Assembly: GCA_963842295.1 (NCBI GenBank)
Contig: CAWJFY010000008.1
Coordinates: forward strand, 39,726-103,725
Source: JAJNBA01 sp963842295
GTDB taxonomy: Bacteria; Actinomycetota; UBA4738; HRBIN12
Direction: 5' to 3'
Length of the DNA: 64,000 bases
Shown piece after piece: positions 43,490 to 53,426 of this stretch. Made by a program: the position numbers and the translations under genes. Position 1 is the stretch's first letter; the number at the start of each line of letters is the position of its first letter. The notes under the pieces are model-generated. The model saw only the letters and a program-made list of their open reading frames with translations, was not told the origin of the DNA and did no database searches.

Positions 43490-44377
43490 ATGAGCGAGCC
43501 GAGGAAGCTCCCGCTTCGTCTCCCCTACCGGCCTCCGTTCGCGGCGGACGCTCTTCTTTCGTTCCTTCGCGCTCGAGCGGTGCCGGGCATCGAGGAGGTT
43601 CACGACGGCACCTACCGTCGCGGCGTTCAGGCGACGGACGGTGATGTGGTCGTCATCGCGATGACGCCCAACCCCGATGAGGGGTGCCTCATGATGGACG
43701 GGCCGGCGGGCGACGCACCCGATCTCCACTGGTTGGAACAAGGCGCACGCCGAGCGTTCGATCTAGATGCCGATCCGGAGGTGATCGATGCCTCACTGTC
43801 GGGGGACGCGGTGCTCGCACCACTCGTTCACCGCACGCCAGGCATGCGGGTCCCGGGCACCTTCGCTGCCTTCGAGCTCGTGGTTCGCGCGATCTTCGGG
43901 CAACAGGTCTCCGTGCCGGGAGCCAGGACTTCGCTGAGCAGGTTCGCCGCACGTTTCGGCACGCCGCTCGATCCGCCGAGCGGCAACATCGCCCGCCTCT
44001 TCCCCAGCGCGGAGCAGGTCGCCGAGATCGATCCCGAAGCCCTCGAGATGCCTCGGGGTCGTGCCGAGGCGATCCGCCGTGTCGCGGAACTGGTCGCGGT
44101 GGGGCAACTGGATCTCTCCGGCGACGCGCCGCTCGAAGAGACGCTTCGGATCCTCGGCGAGATCCGGGGGATCGGACCCTGGACCGTTGCCTATGTGGCG
44201 ATGCGCGCTCTTCGAGATCCTGACGCGTTCCTGGCCGGCGACCTGGGAGTCCGAAGAGGCTTCCGATCGTTGGGCTTGCCCTCGGGTGCCGAGGAGATCC
44301 TCGCCCGGACCGAACGATGGCGACCCTGGCGCGCGTACGCCGTGATGCACCTCTGGCACGCTCCCCATGTGAGCTAG
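43490..44377 (+). CDS. alkA: DNA-3-methyladenine glycosylase II
   Basis: A 295-residue AlkA-type enzyme. The N-terminal region (RLPYRPPFAADALLSFLRARAVPGIEEV) matches the AlkA_N domain; the HhH-GPD part has RAIFGQQVSVPGARTSLSRFAARFG, the hairpin IRGIGPWTVAYVAMRAL, and LAGDLGVRRGF with the catalytic Asp. It excises alkylated bases. A TATATC box seven bases before the ATG suggests a leaderless transcript. Its TAG overlaps the convergent membrane-protein stop in the shared bases CTAG. Confidence 0.93.
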   Translation: MSEPRKLPLRLPYRPPFAADALLSFLRARAVPGIEEVHDGTYRRGVQATDGDVVVIAMTPNPDEGCLMMDGPAGDAPDLHWLEQGARRAFDLDADPEVIDASLSGDAVLAPLVHRTPGMRVPGTFAAFELVVRAIFGQQVSVPGARTSLSRFAARFGTPLDPPSGNIARLFPSAEQVAEIDPEALEMPRGRAEAIRRVAELVAVGQLDLSGDAPLEETLRILGEIRGIGPWTVAYVAMRALRDPDAFLAGDLGVRRGFRSLGLPSGAEEILARTERWRPWRAYAVMHLWHAPHVS

Positions 44378-45645
44378 CTCTCGCGAGCGTGGCTCAGAGG
44401 AACCGTCCCCGTCGCGTCGAGAGATGCGTCCGCGTCCGCGTGCCGGAACGCGAACGCCCACGTGACCAGGTTCACGGGATACACGAGATACCCCACTCGC
44501 GCAGCCGGGGCGAGAGCCGACGCGACCAAGAAGGCGCCCGCCGCACGCACGCATGCTTGGGACATCGACGCTCCCCGCCCTGAGAGAAGAAGGAAGGCAA
44601 CGGCCGCGAGGATGAGGAAAACCAGGATCACCGTGATCGCCGAGCGTTGTGACGGGAAGAGATCGAGGAGCAGGGAGCCGATGGTCGGAGTTCGCGCCGC
44701 CGACACGCCATGGCCGGCGTTGAGGGGGAACAGGATCGTGTCCTCTACGAAAGCACCGAAGTCCCAGACCGCGAAGGGCAGCGAGAGCGCGAGGCCGACG
44801 ATGCCAGCCGTCGCCAGGTACCGACGCCGGTCCGATCCTGCGGCCATCGCAAGGGCGACGAATGGCAGAACGAGGAGTGAGGTTTGCTTCATCGCGAGGG
44901 CCAATCCCCCTGCGAGCCCGGCACCCTTCGCATCACCTCGTTGGGCCAGCACGAACACGGCGAGAAGGAGTGCGAGCACCGGGAGATCGCTACCGCCCGT
45001 GGCGAGCAGCAGAGCTCCGGTAGGGAGTGCGAACAAGACCTGGAACGTTCGGACTCGGGCATAGGCGGAGGTACGCATCTGTCGCAAGCTTGCGACGGCG
45101 ATCGACACGGAGACGATCGTGAACCAGACGCGCGCATCCGCGAAGGGAACGTGTCCCACGAGCACCCGAGGCACCCCGAAGGCAAGCATGAGTGGCATGT
45201 AGGGGAAATGGATCTGGGTCGCGAGGGGTCGATCCGAGAGGGGGCCGCTGAGGTATCCCTCTGCGTAGGGATCGCGTTGGTCGAACAGCGCGTCGGCTCC
45301 CTCTTCGACGATGATCACCTCCGACTGCGCGTGGTCCCCCGGGTCTCCCTCCGAACGGAGATATGTCGCGACCACCAGCGGCACGAGGGCCGTCGCCACG
45401 AAGACGCTGATCGCGAGCAGGACGCGGCATCGTCTCTCCTGCGTTTCAGTCCAACGTCGGAAGGATGCGGCGGCCGCTCCCACGGTTGCGATGCTGTACC
45501 CCCAAAGAGCCGTCCGCCCCCACGTCCGCTGCAACGGGATGTCGGCTGCGAACGCGGTGACGGCAGCGAATCCCGCCGAAAGCCCATAGAGCGAAGCGTC
45601 GGTCAGCCACCTCCCCGCGGCGGAACCGAGCCTGCTCACCCACAT
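44374..45645 (-). CDS. GT-C/GT87-like polytopic membrane protein
   Basis: A 423-residue protein with about ten membrane helices. The first large outer loop contains DALFDQRDPYAEGYLSG and PYMPLMLAFGVPRVL, like the DP-Y and PP motifs of DUF2029/GT87 mannosyltransferases that use polyprenyl-phosphate donors. Later segments include the short charged loop AMKQTSLLVLPF, typical of that family. It probably adds a sugar to a cell-envelope polymer. The assignment is by topology and these motifs only. It follows the P1 peptidase gene by three bases. Confidence 0.75.
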   Translation of the reverse strand: MWVSRLGSAAGRWLTDASLYGLSAGFAAVTAFAADIPLQRTWGRTALWGYSIATVGAAAASFRRWTETQERRCRVLLAISVFVATALVPLVVATYLRSEGDPGDHAQSEVIIVEEGADALFDQRDPYAEGYLSGPLSDRPLATQIHFPYMPLMLAFGVPRVLVGHVPFADARVWFTIVSVSIAVASLRQMRTSAYARVRTFQVLFALPTGALLLATGGSDLPVLALLLAVFVLAQRGDAKGAGLAGGLALAMKQTSLLVLPFVALAMAAGSDRRRYLATAGIVGLALSLPFAVWDFGAFVEDTILFPLNAGHGVSAARTPTIGSLLLDLFPSQRSAITVILVFLILAAVAFLLLSGRGASMSQACVRAAGAFLVASALAPAARVGYLVYPVNLVTWAFAFRHADADASLDATGTVPLSHARES

Positions 45646-45648
45646 CGG

Positions 45649-46530
45649 TCAGTGCCGGACCGCGCGGCGGATCGCCGTCGTGACCGCCGGCTCGATCAAG
45701 GTGGCAACGTCGTGGAAGGCGGCTTCCACCCGACGCGTCGCCAGTGTGAACACCGTGTCCCCGTCGAAGATCGTGTGCGCCGGTCGGACCGCCAGGTCGA
45801 TGGCGTCGTTGGCCACTTCAGCCAGCCGCCGCACTTCGAACTTCGGCAGGGCCGCGTTCGTCGCGACCACACCGATCGTCGTGTTGCCCGCTACGCGCAT
45901 CCATTCGAGGAGGTCTTCGCGCCGTTCGCCAGGTTCTAGCCGAGGGCCAGCCAGCACCTCGCCGTCCTCGTCCACGACCTCCCCCACCGCGTTGACGATG
46001 AACAGAGCGCCCACCACGAGGTCGCCGTCGCGAACCGCCCACGTCCCGAGCCCGCCCGGGACCCCGCGAGTCGGTCCCCAGAGCTTCGCCACGGTCGCCC
46101 CCGTACCGGCACCGACCCTCCCCTCGGGCTCCTCCCCTGATGCCGCGAGGCATGCCGCGTATCCTTCGTCGCTCCCAGGACGCCGAGTCGGATCTCCGAC
46201 CCCGAGGTCGAAGATCACGGCCGCCGCGACAGACGGCACCAGGACGGGTCCGATCTCCGAACCGACCCCGCGTTCCTCCAGGTACCGCTCGACTCCGCCC
46301 GCGGCCGCCAGGCCGAAGGCGCTTCCGCCGGTCAGCACGATCGCATGAGCCTCCTCGATCAGCGTGCCCGGTTGGAGCATGTCCGTGCCACGGGTGCCGG
46401 GAGCTCCGCCGCGAACTTCGCAGGATGCCACCGTGCCCTTTGGCGGGAGGACAACCGTACAGCCCGTCATCGCCACCTCGTCTGTCCAGTGACCGACGGT
46501 GATGCCCTCGACGTCGGTGATGGACGGCAT
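45649..46530 (-). CDS. P1-family (DmpA/BapA-like) aminopeptidase
   Basis: A 293-residue Ntn-hydrolase-like protein: ITDVEGITVGHWTD, SCEVRGGAPGTRGTDML, VLTGGSAFGLAAAGGVERYLEERG, GRVGAGTGATV, then GNTTIGVVATNAAL. In this family the chain cuts itself before the nucleophile, here probably the Thr after Asn in NTT. Relatives are beta-peptidyl or D-amino-acid aminopeptidases. It lacks a signal peptide. The operon is Ddn-like, P1 peptidase, GT87-like, with gaps of three bases. Confidence 0.9.
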   Translation of the reverse strand: MPSITDVEGITVGHWTDEVAMTGCTVVLPPKGTVASCEVRGGAPGTRGTDMLQPGTLIEEAHAIVLTGGSAFGLAAAGGVERYLEERGVGSEIGPVLVPSVAAAVIFDLGVGDPTRRPGSDEGYAACLAASGEEPEGRVGAGTGATVAKLWGPTRGVPGGLGTWAVRDGDLVVGALFIVNAVGEVVDEDGEVLAGPRLEPGERREDLLEWMRVAGNTTIGVVATNAALPKFEVRRLAEVANDAIDLAVRPAHTIFDGDTVFTLATRRVEAAFHDVATLIEPAVTTAIRRAVRH

Positions 46531-46533
46531 GCG

Positions 46534-46971
46534 TCAAGAACCTTCCGGCCGCAGCTCGAATACCGGGATCTCCCGTGTGGTCCGTTCCGTGTACTCGCCG
46601 TAGGCGGGGTCCGCCTCGACGAAGCGGGCGAACATCGCCTTCCGCTCCTCGCCCTCGAGAGCGCGCGCGACGACGGGGAAGGATCGCCCCATCACGGTGA
46701 CCGTTGCCTTCGGCTGCGCTCGGAGGTTCTTCGCCCAGGCTGGATCTCGATCTTCGCCGGCGTAGGACGCGACAACGAAGTATCGACCGCCCCGCTCGAG
46801 ATGGGAGAGGCCCACGGATCGGAGCTGGCCGCTCTTGTTGCCCGTCGTCGCGAGCAGGAGCACCTTCATGCTGCCGACCCGGGACCCGACTCGCCCTCGT
46901 GTCGCCCGCAGTAGGAACCGGTGCATCTTCCACATCGCGCGGAGCCTCGGGTTCAGCCGGACAGCGGGCAT
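46534..46971 (-). CDS. Deazaflavin (F420)-dependent nitroreductase-like protein
   Basis: A 145-residue split-barrel protein of the Ddn/FDOR-B type: MHRFLLRATRGRVGSRVG, VLLLATTGNKSGQLRSVGL, YFVVASYAGEDRDPAWAKNLRAQP, then PVFELRPE. These residues contact coenzyme F420 in the family. Substrates are usually quinones or hydrophobic compounds. With the LLM protein at 16674 it supports F420 use by this organism. It is divergent from the VOC gene. Confidence 0.9.
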   Translation of the reverse strand: MPAVRLNPRLRAMWKMHRFLLRATRGRVGSRVGSMKVLLLATTGNKSGQLRSVGLSHLERGGRYFVVASYAGEDRDPAWAKNLRAQPKATVTVMGRSFPVVARALEGEERKAMFARFVEADPAYGEYTERTTREIPVFELRPEGS

Positions 46972-47046
46972 CGGCTCACTCTACGGACACGCTTGCGGTC
47001 AGGAGCACGCGATAGCGTCCATCAACACGGATCGAGGAGGTTCAAG

Positions 47047-47478
47047 GTGAGTGTTCCAGCACGGCTCAGCATCGTGACCCTTGGCGTCGACGACCTGGAG
47101 CGGTCGAAGACCTTTTACGAAGCGCTCGGGTGGGAGGTCGCGGGCTCGGTCGGCGACGAGATCTGCTGGTTCCGCACGGCGGGCTCCTATCTAGGTCTCT
47201 TCGGCCGCGAGGCCCTCGCGACGGACGCTGGCCTGCGTTCGGAGCCGAGAGCGGACTTCGGAGGCATCACCCTCGCGATCAACGTCGAGAGCGAGGAGGC
47301 CGTCACGGCCGCCTTCGAGGCGGCCGTGACCGCCGGCGCCCGGATCCTGAAACCCGCCACCAGGACTGATTGGGGCGGGTATTCGGGGTACTTCGCCGAC
47401 CCCGACGGCCACCCCTGGGAGGTGGCCTACAACCCGACCTTCCCCATCGGCGAGGACGGCCACATCACGATCTCGTGA
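47047..47478 (+). CDS. VOC (glyoxalase/bleomycin-resistance) family protein
   Basis: A 143-residue VOC-fold protein: LSIVTLGVDDLERSKTFYEALGW, ICWFRTAGSYLGLF, and TDWGGYSGYFADPDGHPWEVAYNP. The third metal-ligand region has Glu in HPWEVAYN; the first motif has no His, so the metal site is incomplete or absent. The function is unknown. The GTG at 47047 follows GAGGAGG by six bases; the open frame upstream is not coding. Confidence 0.9.
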   Translation: MSVPARLSIVTLGVDDLERSKTFYEALGWEVAGSVGDEICWFRTAGSYLGLFGREALATDAGLRSEPRADFGGITLAINVESEEAVTAAFEAAVTAGARILKPATRTDWGGYSGYFADPDGHPWEVAYNPTFPIGEDGHITIS

Positions 47479-47574
47479 GCCCGAGCTCTGCGCCGACGCC
47501 GCATCCGTGCTCGAACTGTCCTCCTCGGGGGCCGCCGGCTCAAGGTCTGGCCTGCCGAAGCACGATAGAGAGGC

Positions 47575-48209
47575 ATGCAGAAAGCGGAGCGCTTCCGATT
47601 CGTAGCCGTCATCGGCCTGGTCATCGCGCTCATGTCCGCCGGGTTCGCCTTGGCCGGCGACTCCTTGAGACCCCCGAGGAACAGGCTCTCCGCGTGCGAG
47701 CCGACCGACCCAGTCGAAGAAAACGAAACGGTCGAAGGCGGCGACCTGGGTAAGTCGGAGGAGGACGGATCAGAAGAGAGCGACGAGACAGAAGGGTGTG
47801 AGGACGCAAGGAGGACACGGAGGACACGGAGGCGGCCGCCGACGAGGGCGTCGAGAGCGACGAAGGACCAGCGCTCGAGCCCACCGAGGAGCGCATCGCG
47901 GAGTGCACCGAAGCCGCGGGCCTCACCGCCGCCGACGCTCCCGGCGAGAAGCCGCTCCCCGGCGAACTCAAGGGGCTCGAGAACGCGATCTCGCACGTCC
48001 TCTGGAACTGCATCCGGAACGACAACGACGGCCTCGTGAACGCTCTCGAGCACCTCTCAGCCAACCTCGAGCGGAAGGAACTCCGCGACGAGGCCAAGGA
48101 GGAGCGCAAAGCTGCGAAGGCAGAGCGCAAGGCCGAGCACGGAGCCGCCAAGACCGTGCGGAAGGCTGCCCACGAGGCCGCGAAGGAAGAGCGCAAAGCA
48201 GCCAGCTAG
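47575..48209 (+). pseudogene. Secreted acidic/helical protein, single-base frameshift
   Basis: The ATG at 47575 begins a signal-peptide-like segment (VIGLVIALMSAGFALAG) and an acidic linker (ENETVEGGDLGKSEEDGSEE). Around 47806-47811 the reading must change frame: downstream, the third frame is clearly protein-like, with EERIAECTEAAGLTAAD and a segment containing HVLWNCIRNDNDGLVNALEHL, and a basic helix (EERKAAKAERKAEH) to the TAG at 48207. One extra A in the GCAAG run would restore a single 211-residue protein. I do not recognise the family. Its stop shares CTAG with the convergent cyclase gene. Confidence 0.65.
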
Positions 48210-51200
48210 TCCGTCGCGGTCCCCTGTTCCCTCAGGATGTACGACGAACCCGCCGTCATGAGATCCGCCACCGACGACGAGGACTTCCCGAACTCCCACC
48301 AGCCCCTCACCCACGGCTTCACGAACGACATGCTTCGTCCGTAGACCAGCGGGATGCACGCGATCCGGTCGGCCACCGCCATCCGATCGGCCTCGTGGAA
48401 CAGCTCCAGCCTCGAGCGGTCGCTGCGCTCTTGGCGGGCGCGTTCGATCAACATGTCGAACTCGGGATCGGAGAAGCCGCCGTAGTTCGTCTTGCTATCG
48501 GTTTGGAACAACAGCCGAAGGAAGTATTCGGGATCGGCGTAGCCCGGCAGCCATCCAGTGATCACGATCGGAGCCATCTCGGTCGGGTCGCCGATCGACA
48601 GCGCCTCTTCCAGGGTCCACGGGCGCACGGGCACGTCGAGGTCGAGCACGTCCTTCCACATCTGTGCGACGACCAGTAGGAAATCGTCGAGCCACGTCTC
48701 GATCCCAGCCATCTCGAGGCTTCGGAGCTCAGCCGGGGGCAACCCGGACATGCGGAGGTGCTCACGGGCCGCGTCCGGATCGAAGCGGGGCACGATGTCG
48801 GGCGTGTGCCCCTGGAGCGCCGGCGGCACGATGCCGCCGTTCGCCACCACGAGGTTCGCGGGGACATGCTCGCCGAGCGCCTCCCTATCGATCGCACACG
48901 CGAGCGCGCGACGGAATTCGACGTTCGACATCACCGGATCCGAATGCCGGAACGCCAGGAAACCGGACCAGCTCGCAGCACCGAGATGCGCGTCTTCTGC
49001 GACCCCGGGCACCAGGTCGGCGGATTTCGGCGTGTAGCGGACCGTGACGGCGTCGAGCTCATCACGGCCGTAGGCGGCGATAGCCTCGGGGATCTCGCGC
49101 CGCACATACTCGATCGTCGCCACGTTCCCCGATCGGATCGTGCCCGGAGAGTGGCGACGGCGTAGGAGGAGGCGATCCGGTGCACGTTCGAAGATCTCGA
49201 ACGCGCCGCTCACGACCTGCCTCCCCACGTCGGCCCATCCATCACCGTCACGCTCGATCGCATGCTTTGGCTGCGGCCCGCCGTCGGGTCGATTCATCAC
49301 GCTCATGAAGTACGGCGCCGGCGCCGCGAGCCGGAACTCGAGCGTCCGGTCGTCGAGCGCGCGGACGCCGATCAGATCCGGGTTCTCGGTCTTCCGAAGG
49401 TAATGATCCTGCCCGTGCTCGAGGACGAAGTAGATCGCGACCGATGAACCGGGCGCGTCGGGGTTCAGCACCCGCTTGATCCCGTACTCCACGTCGTGCG
49501 CCGTCAAGGGCTCCCCGTCGGACCACGTCAGGCCCTCACGCAGATGGAAGACGTAGCGCAGCCCGTCGTCGGAGATCTCCCAGCGCTCCGCGAGCGAGGG
49601 CACGATCGTCCGCTCCGGCCATGCCTCGACCAGCCGGTCGAACAGTTGCATGCAGAGCTGGATGTTCGGCCACGCGATCGCCGAGCGTGGATCCGGATCG
49701 TTCGGGAGGAAGCTCGTGCCCACGCGCAGCGTGGCTGATGGGGGGTCGGCTGGCTGCGCCGGCCAGCGCCAGAGGTCGAACGCCCGCTGATACATCTCAT
49801 TCGCTTCTGCGAAACGGAGGGACATGTGGAATGCGAGCGCGAGCTTGAGGAGCACCAAGGCGATCGCATCCTGCTGGCCGCGTCGTCCGAGGATCGGCAA
49901 CAGTTCCCGATAGTGGGCGATCGCCTCATCGAGCGCGTACTCCTGCCGAGCACGGTCGCCGGCTTTCGTGAGGTAGGCGACCGCCTTGTCCTCGTTCGCG
50001 GCCGCCAGCCAGTGGTGCGCGAGCAGTCCCGCGACCTCCTCCTCTCGGCCCGCGTAGCGGTCCTCGAGCCACGTCGCGGCCTTCGCATGAAGAGCGCGGC
50101 GTTCATCCACGACGAGGGTGCGGTACGCCGCCTCTTGGATCAGCGCGTGCTTGAAGCGGTACTCCGGCTCGGGCCACCGTCGGGCCTCGCGGAGCAGATC
50201 CAGCCGCATCAGCGACGACAGCGATGCTCGGACGTCGCCGTTGCCGCTCACCGCTTCCAGGAGCGAGAGCCCGAATTCGCGTCCGAGGACCGAGGCTGCC
50301 GTGAGCACCGAGCGCGGCTGCGATCCGAGCCGGTCGATGCGGGCGAGGATCACCTTCTCGACCGTCGGCGGGATCTCGACCTCGGCCTCGTGGTCGAAAC
50401 GCCACCGGTCTCCCTCCCTCACGAGCGATCCAGCGTCCGCCAGAGACCGGACGAGCTCCTCGAGGAAGAAGGGATTGCCCTCGGCATGCTCGAGGATCCG
50501 CCGTTCGATCTCATCGGAGAGCGTTCCGGCTCCGACGAGCGAACGGAGCAGGTCGAGCCCCGCGTCCCCGGAGAGGGCGTCGAGCGAGATCTCGGTCGTA
50601 CGGTGCGGAAGCTCCCGGGCCGCATCCTCCTTCAGCCGCCACGCAGGGTGGTCGCGCTCCTGCCGGAGCGTGAGCACGAGGAGGAGCGCCGACTCCTCGG
50701 TGTCCGGGAGCAGCCGTTCGAGGAGCTGGAGCGAGGTTGCGTCCGCCCAATGGAGGTCCTCGAGCGCGACGGCGACCGGCCCATCCTCGGCGAGGCGACG
50801 GAGCAGCTCGCGGACGACCTCGAACGTTCGGTACTGGAGGGCCTCGGGCGACAGCTCTGCCAGTCGCGTCTGTGCCTCCGGCTCCAACGAGAGGCCGAGC
50901 ATCGCGGCGAGATACGGATAGAGCTCCGGGGCACGGGCGCCGAACAGCCGCTCGACGTTCCGCCGGAGCGTCACGCGGACCCGCATCTCGGGCTCGTCCG
51001 CGAGAACGCCGAGCCACGACCGAACGAGGTCACGGAACGGCCAATAGGTCATCGACTCGCCGTACGAGACGCACTTCCCCTCGAGCCAAAGGGGCCGACC
51101 GCGCGGCGCCGGACCGTCCTCGAAGACGGCTCGGAAATCTGAGATCAAGCGTGTCTTGCCGATCCCCGGCTCGCCAAAGACGAACAGGATCCCGCCGGCA

Positions 51201-52012
51201 CCATCGAGCGCGGCCCGCGCGAGCTCGCGCGTGAGCGCGAGCTCGCGCTCACGGCCGACGATCGGCGCTTGGACACCCTCGATCCCGCGGGTTCGTGCTG
51301 GCGCCGTGGCAGGGGCGATCACGAGCCTCGCGGCAACGGGATCGGCTTTCCCCTTCAGGTCGAGTTCCTGCGCGGGCCCCCACTCGAACAATGGCTCGAC
51401 CCGTTCGGCGGTCCCTTCACCGACGAGGACGGTGCCGGGCTCAGCGTGGGACTGGAGCCTGGCCGCCACGTTGACCGCGTCGCCCATCGCCCCGTACTCG
51501 ACGCGCGACCCTGCCCCAACAGCTCCGACGACAACCGGACCGGACTCCACACCGACCCGAACGCCGAAACCCTCGATCGCCCAGCTCCCCCGAACCTCGC
51601 CTGCGAACCCGTCGATCTCCTCCACGATCCTCAAAGCCGCGAGCAGGGCTCGCTCGGGGTCGTCCTCGTGGGCCACGGGCGCTCCGAAGAGGGCGAGCAC
51701 CCCATCACCAGCCAGATCCTTGATGGTGCCGCCGAACGCCTCGACCGCGCCGACGATCCTCGCTATCGCGTCTCCGACCACGAGCTTCAGCTCCTCCGGC
51801 TCGAGGCGCTCCGCCAGGGCGGTGGACCCCGCGAGGTCGGCGAAGAGCGCCGTGACGAAGCGCCGCTCCTCTCGCATCGTCGCTCCCGGGTCGCTCACCG
51901 CAGCATCGTCCCAACCGGCTCGACTCGAGGCAACCGACCGACGGCTAGGCATACTTATCGTCGGATCCCCGATCTGCACCGAAAGGGCTGTTTGGGCGGG
52001 AACATCGTTCAT
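48206..52012 (-). CDS. Class III cyclase - NTPase - oligopeptide-binding (SBP_bac_5) fusion
   Basis: A 1268-residue protein with three modules. Residues 48-235: class III nucleotidyl cyclase with FADLAGST (metal Asp59), GDGVLALFG (Asp103) and MGDAVNVAARL (Asn181, Arg185), so catalytically complete. Residues 250-750: STAND-like ATPase with Walker A FGEPGIGKTR (280) and Walker B VALEDLHWAD, then a helical TPR-like part. Residues 757-1268: a complete family-5 peptide-binding fold, beginning TLRVGTSFLPNDPDP and including HLREGLTWSDGEPLTAHDVEYGIKR. No signal peptide or membrane helix is present, so the binding domain should lie in the cytoplasm. ATG at 52012; later starts near 51952 are possible. 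Confidence 0.9.
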   Translation of the reverse strand: MNDVPAQTALSVQIGDPTISMPSRRSVASSRAGWDDAAVSDPGATMREERRFVTALFADLAGSTALAERLEPEELKLVVGDAIARIVGAVEAFGGTIKDLAGDGVLALFGAPVAHEDDPERALLAALRIVEEIDGFAGEVRGSWAIEGFGVRVGVESGPVVVGAVGAGSRVEYGAMGDAVNVAARLQSHAEPGTVLVGEGTAERVEPLFEWGPAQELDLKGKADPVAARLVIAPATAPARTRGIEGVQAPIVGRERELALTRELARAALDGAGGILFVFGEPGIGKTRLISDFRAVFEDGPAPRGRPLWLEGKCVSYGESMTYWPFRDLVRSWLGVLADEPEMRVRVTLRRNVERLFGARAPELYPYLAAMLGLSLEPEAQTRLAELSPEALQYRTFEVVRELLRRLAEDGPVAVALEDLHWADATSLQLLERLLPDTEESALLLVLTLRQERDHPAWRLKEDAARELPHRTTEISLDALSGDAGLDLLRSLVGAGTLSDEIERRILEHAEGNPFFLEELVRSLADAGSLVREGDRWRFDHEAEVEIPPTVEKVILARIDRLGSQPRSVLTAASVLGREFGLSLLEAVSGNGDVRASLSSLMRLDLLREARRWPEPEYRFKHALIQEAAYRTLVVDERRALHAKAATWLEDRYAGREEEVAGLLAHHWLAAANEDKAVAYLTKAGDRARQEYALDEAIAHYRELLPILGRRGQQDAIALVLLKLALAFHMSLRFAEANEMYQRAFDLWRWPAQPADPPSATLRVGTSFLPNDPDPRSAIAWPNIQLCMQLFDRLVEAWPERTIVPSLAERWEISDDGLRYVFHLREGLTWSDGEPLTAHDVEYGIKRVLNPDAPGSSVAIYFVLEHGQDHYLRKTENPDLIGVRALDDRTLEFRLAAPAPYFMSVMNRPDGGPQPKHAIERDGDGWADVGRQVVSGAFEIFERAPDRLLLRRRHSPGTIRSGNVATIEYVRREIPEAIAAYGRDELDAVTVRYTPKSADLVPGVAEDAHLGAASWSGFLAFRHSDPVMSNVEFRRALACAIDREALGEHVPANLVVANGGIVPPALQGHTPDIVPRFDPDAAREHLRMSGLPPAELRSLEMAGIETWLDDFLLVVAQMWKDVLDLDVPVRPWTLEEALSIGDPTEMAPIVITGWLPGYADPEYFLRLLFQTDSKTNYGGFSDPEFDMLIERARQERSDRSRLELFHEADRMAVADRIACIPLVYGRSMSFVKPWVRGWWEFGKSSSSVADLMTAGSSYILREQGTATD

Positions 52013-52073
52013 CCAACTGCGGGGATAGGAGATGGGGCCACGGCGAACGCCGCCCCACTAGCGAGCCCGATGG

Positions 52074-52622
<549 letters not shown>

Positions 52623-52973
52623 CTCGCGAGAGTACCGCCGATGGGGTACACCGGTGCCTTATGGCCGCCCGGTGATCAGATCGAGCCCTAGGGGATCGCT
52701 CATCGCTTCTCGGACCAACCCGGGAGGGGGCGGCGTTCGCCTTGGCCCTCTCTCCTATCCCGTCGTCCATCTGCGGGGCTGGGGCGGCGGTCGGCGCGGG
52801 TGTGCAGGAACCCGGACTCGAGGTCACGTCCCGGGGGTGTCGGCGTCCCATCGGCTGCGTGGCTGCCCGGCCTGCAGAACACGGGCTCGTGGGTCTCGGT
52901 TCAGGTCACCGCCGCGAGCCCGGCCGGCAGAACCGCGGGCGTCCCGCATCTGCCACCTGGGTAAGATCGGACG
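52623..52973. other. Gap without a recognised gene
   Basis: These 351 bases lie between divergent genes. One plus-strand frame from about 52840 to the TAA near 52964 reads protein-like (AWLPGLQNTGSWVSVQV) but has no start and no family match, so it may be a gene remnant. Confidence 0.35.
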
Positions 52974-53426
52974 ATGAGTGAAGATCGCTCCTACATCGAT
53001 GCGAACACCCGCGAGCGCGAGCGCATGCGCACGCTCGTAGAACGGCTGGACGACGATGCGCTCACCGATCCCGTGAACGAATACTGGACCGTGGCCGGCG
53101 TGCTCGGTCACATCGCGTACTGGGACATCCGCGTCCTGGTCCTCGCGGAGAAGATCGATCGTGGCGAACCGTGGGCGCCGGGGGACGCTGAGCCCGATGG
53201 CGACTGGCTCAACGACTCCACCCGTCCGCTGATCCACGCGATCGCGCCGAGGGAGGCCGCCCAGTTCGCGCTGCGGATCGCGGAGCAGACGGACGCGCGG
53301 GTCGCGGAGCTGCCCCTGGATCGGTTGTGGCCCCGCGACCCCGACAGCCCGATCTACGCGGGCCGCGGCGAGCACCGCGGCGAGCACCTCGACGAGATCG
53401 AGGCCGCGCTTCGAGCCCGCGGCTGA
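52974..53426 (+). CDS. DinB-superfamily protein
   Basis: A 150-residue four-helix protein: NTRERERMRTLVERLDDDAL, WTVAGVLGHIAYWDIRVLVL with a metal-type His, and a closing EHRGEHLDEIEAALRA with two more. This is the maleylpyruvate-isomerase-like N-terminal/DinB fold, probably mycothiol-dependent or of unknown activity. It is the second DinB-type protein of the window and differs clearly from that at 41447. Confidence 0.87.
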   Translation: MSEDRSYIDANTRERERMRTLVERLDDDALTDPVNEYWTVAGVLGHIAYWDIRVLVLAEKIDRGEPWAPGDAEPDGDWLNDSTRPLIHAIAPREAAQFALRIAEQTDARVAELPLDRLWPRDPDSPIYAGRGEHRGEHLDEIEAALRARG

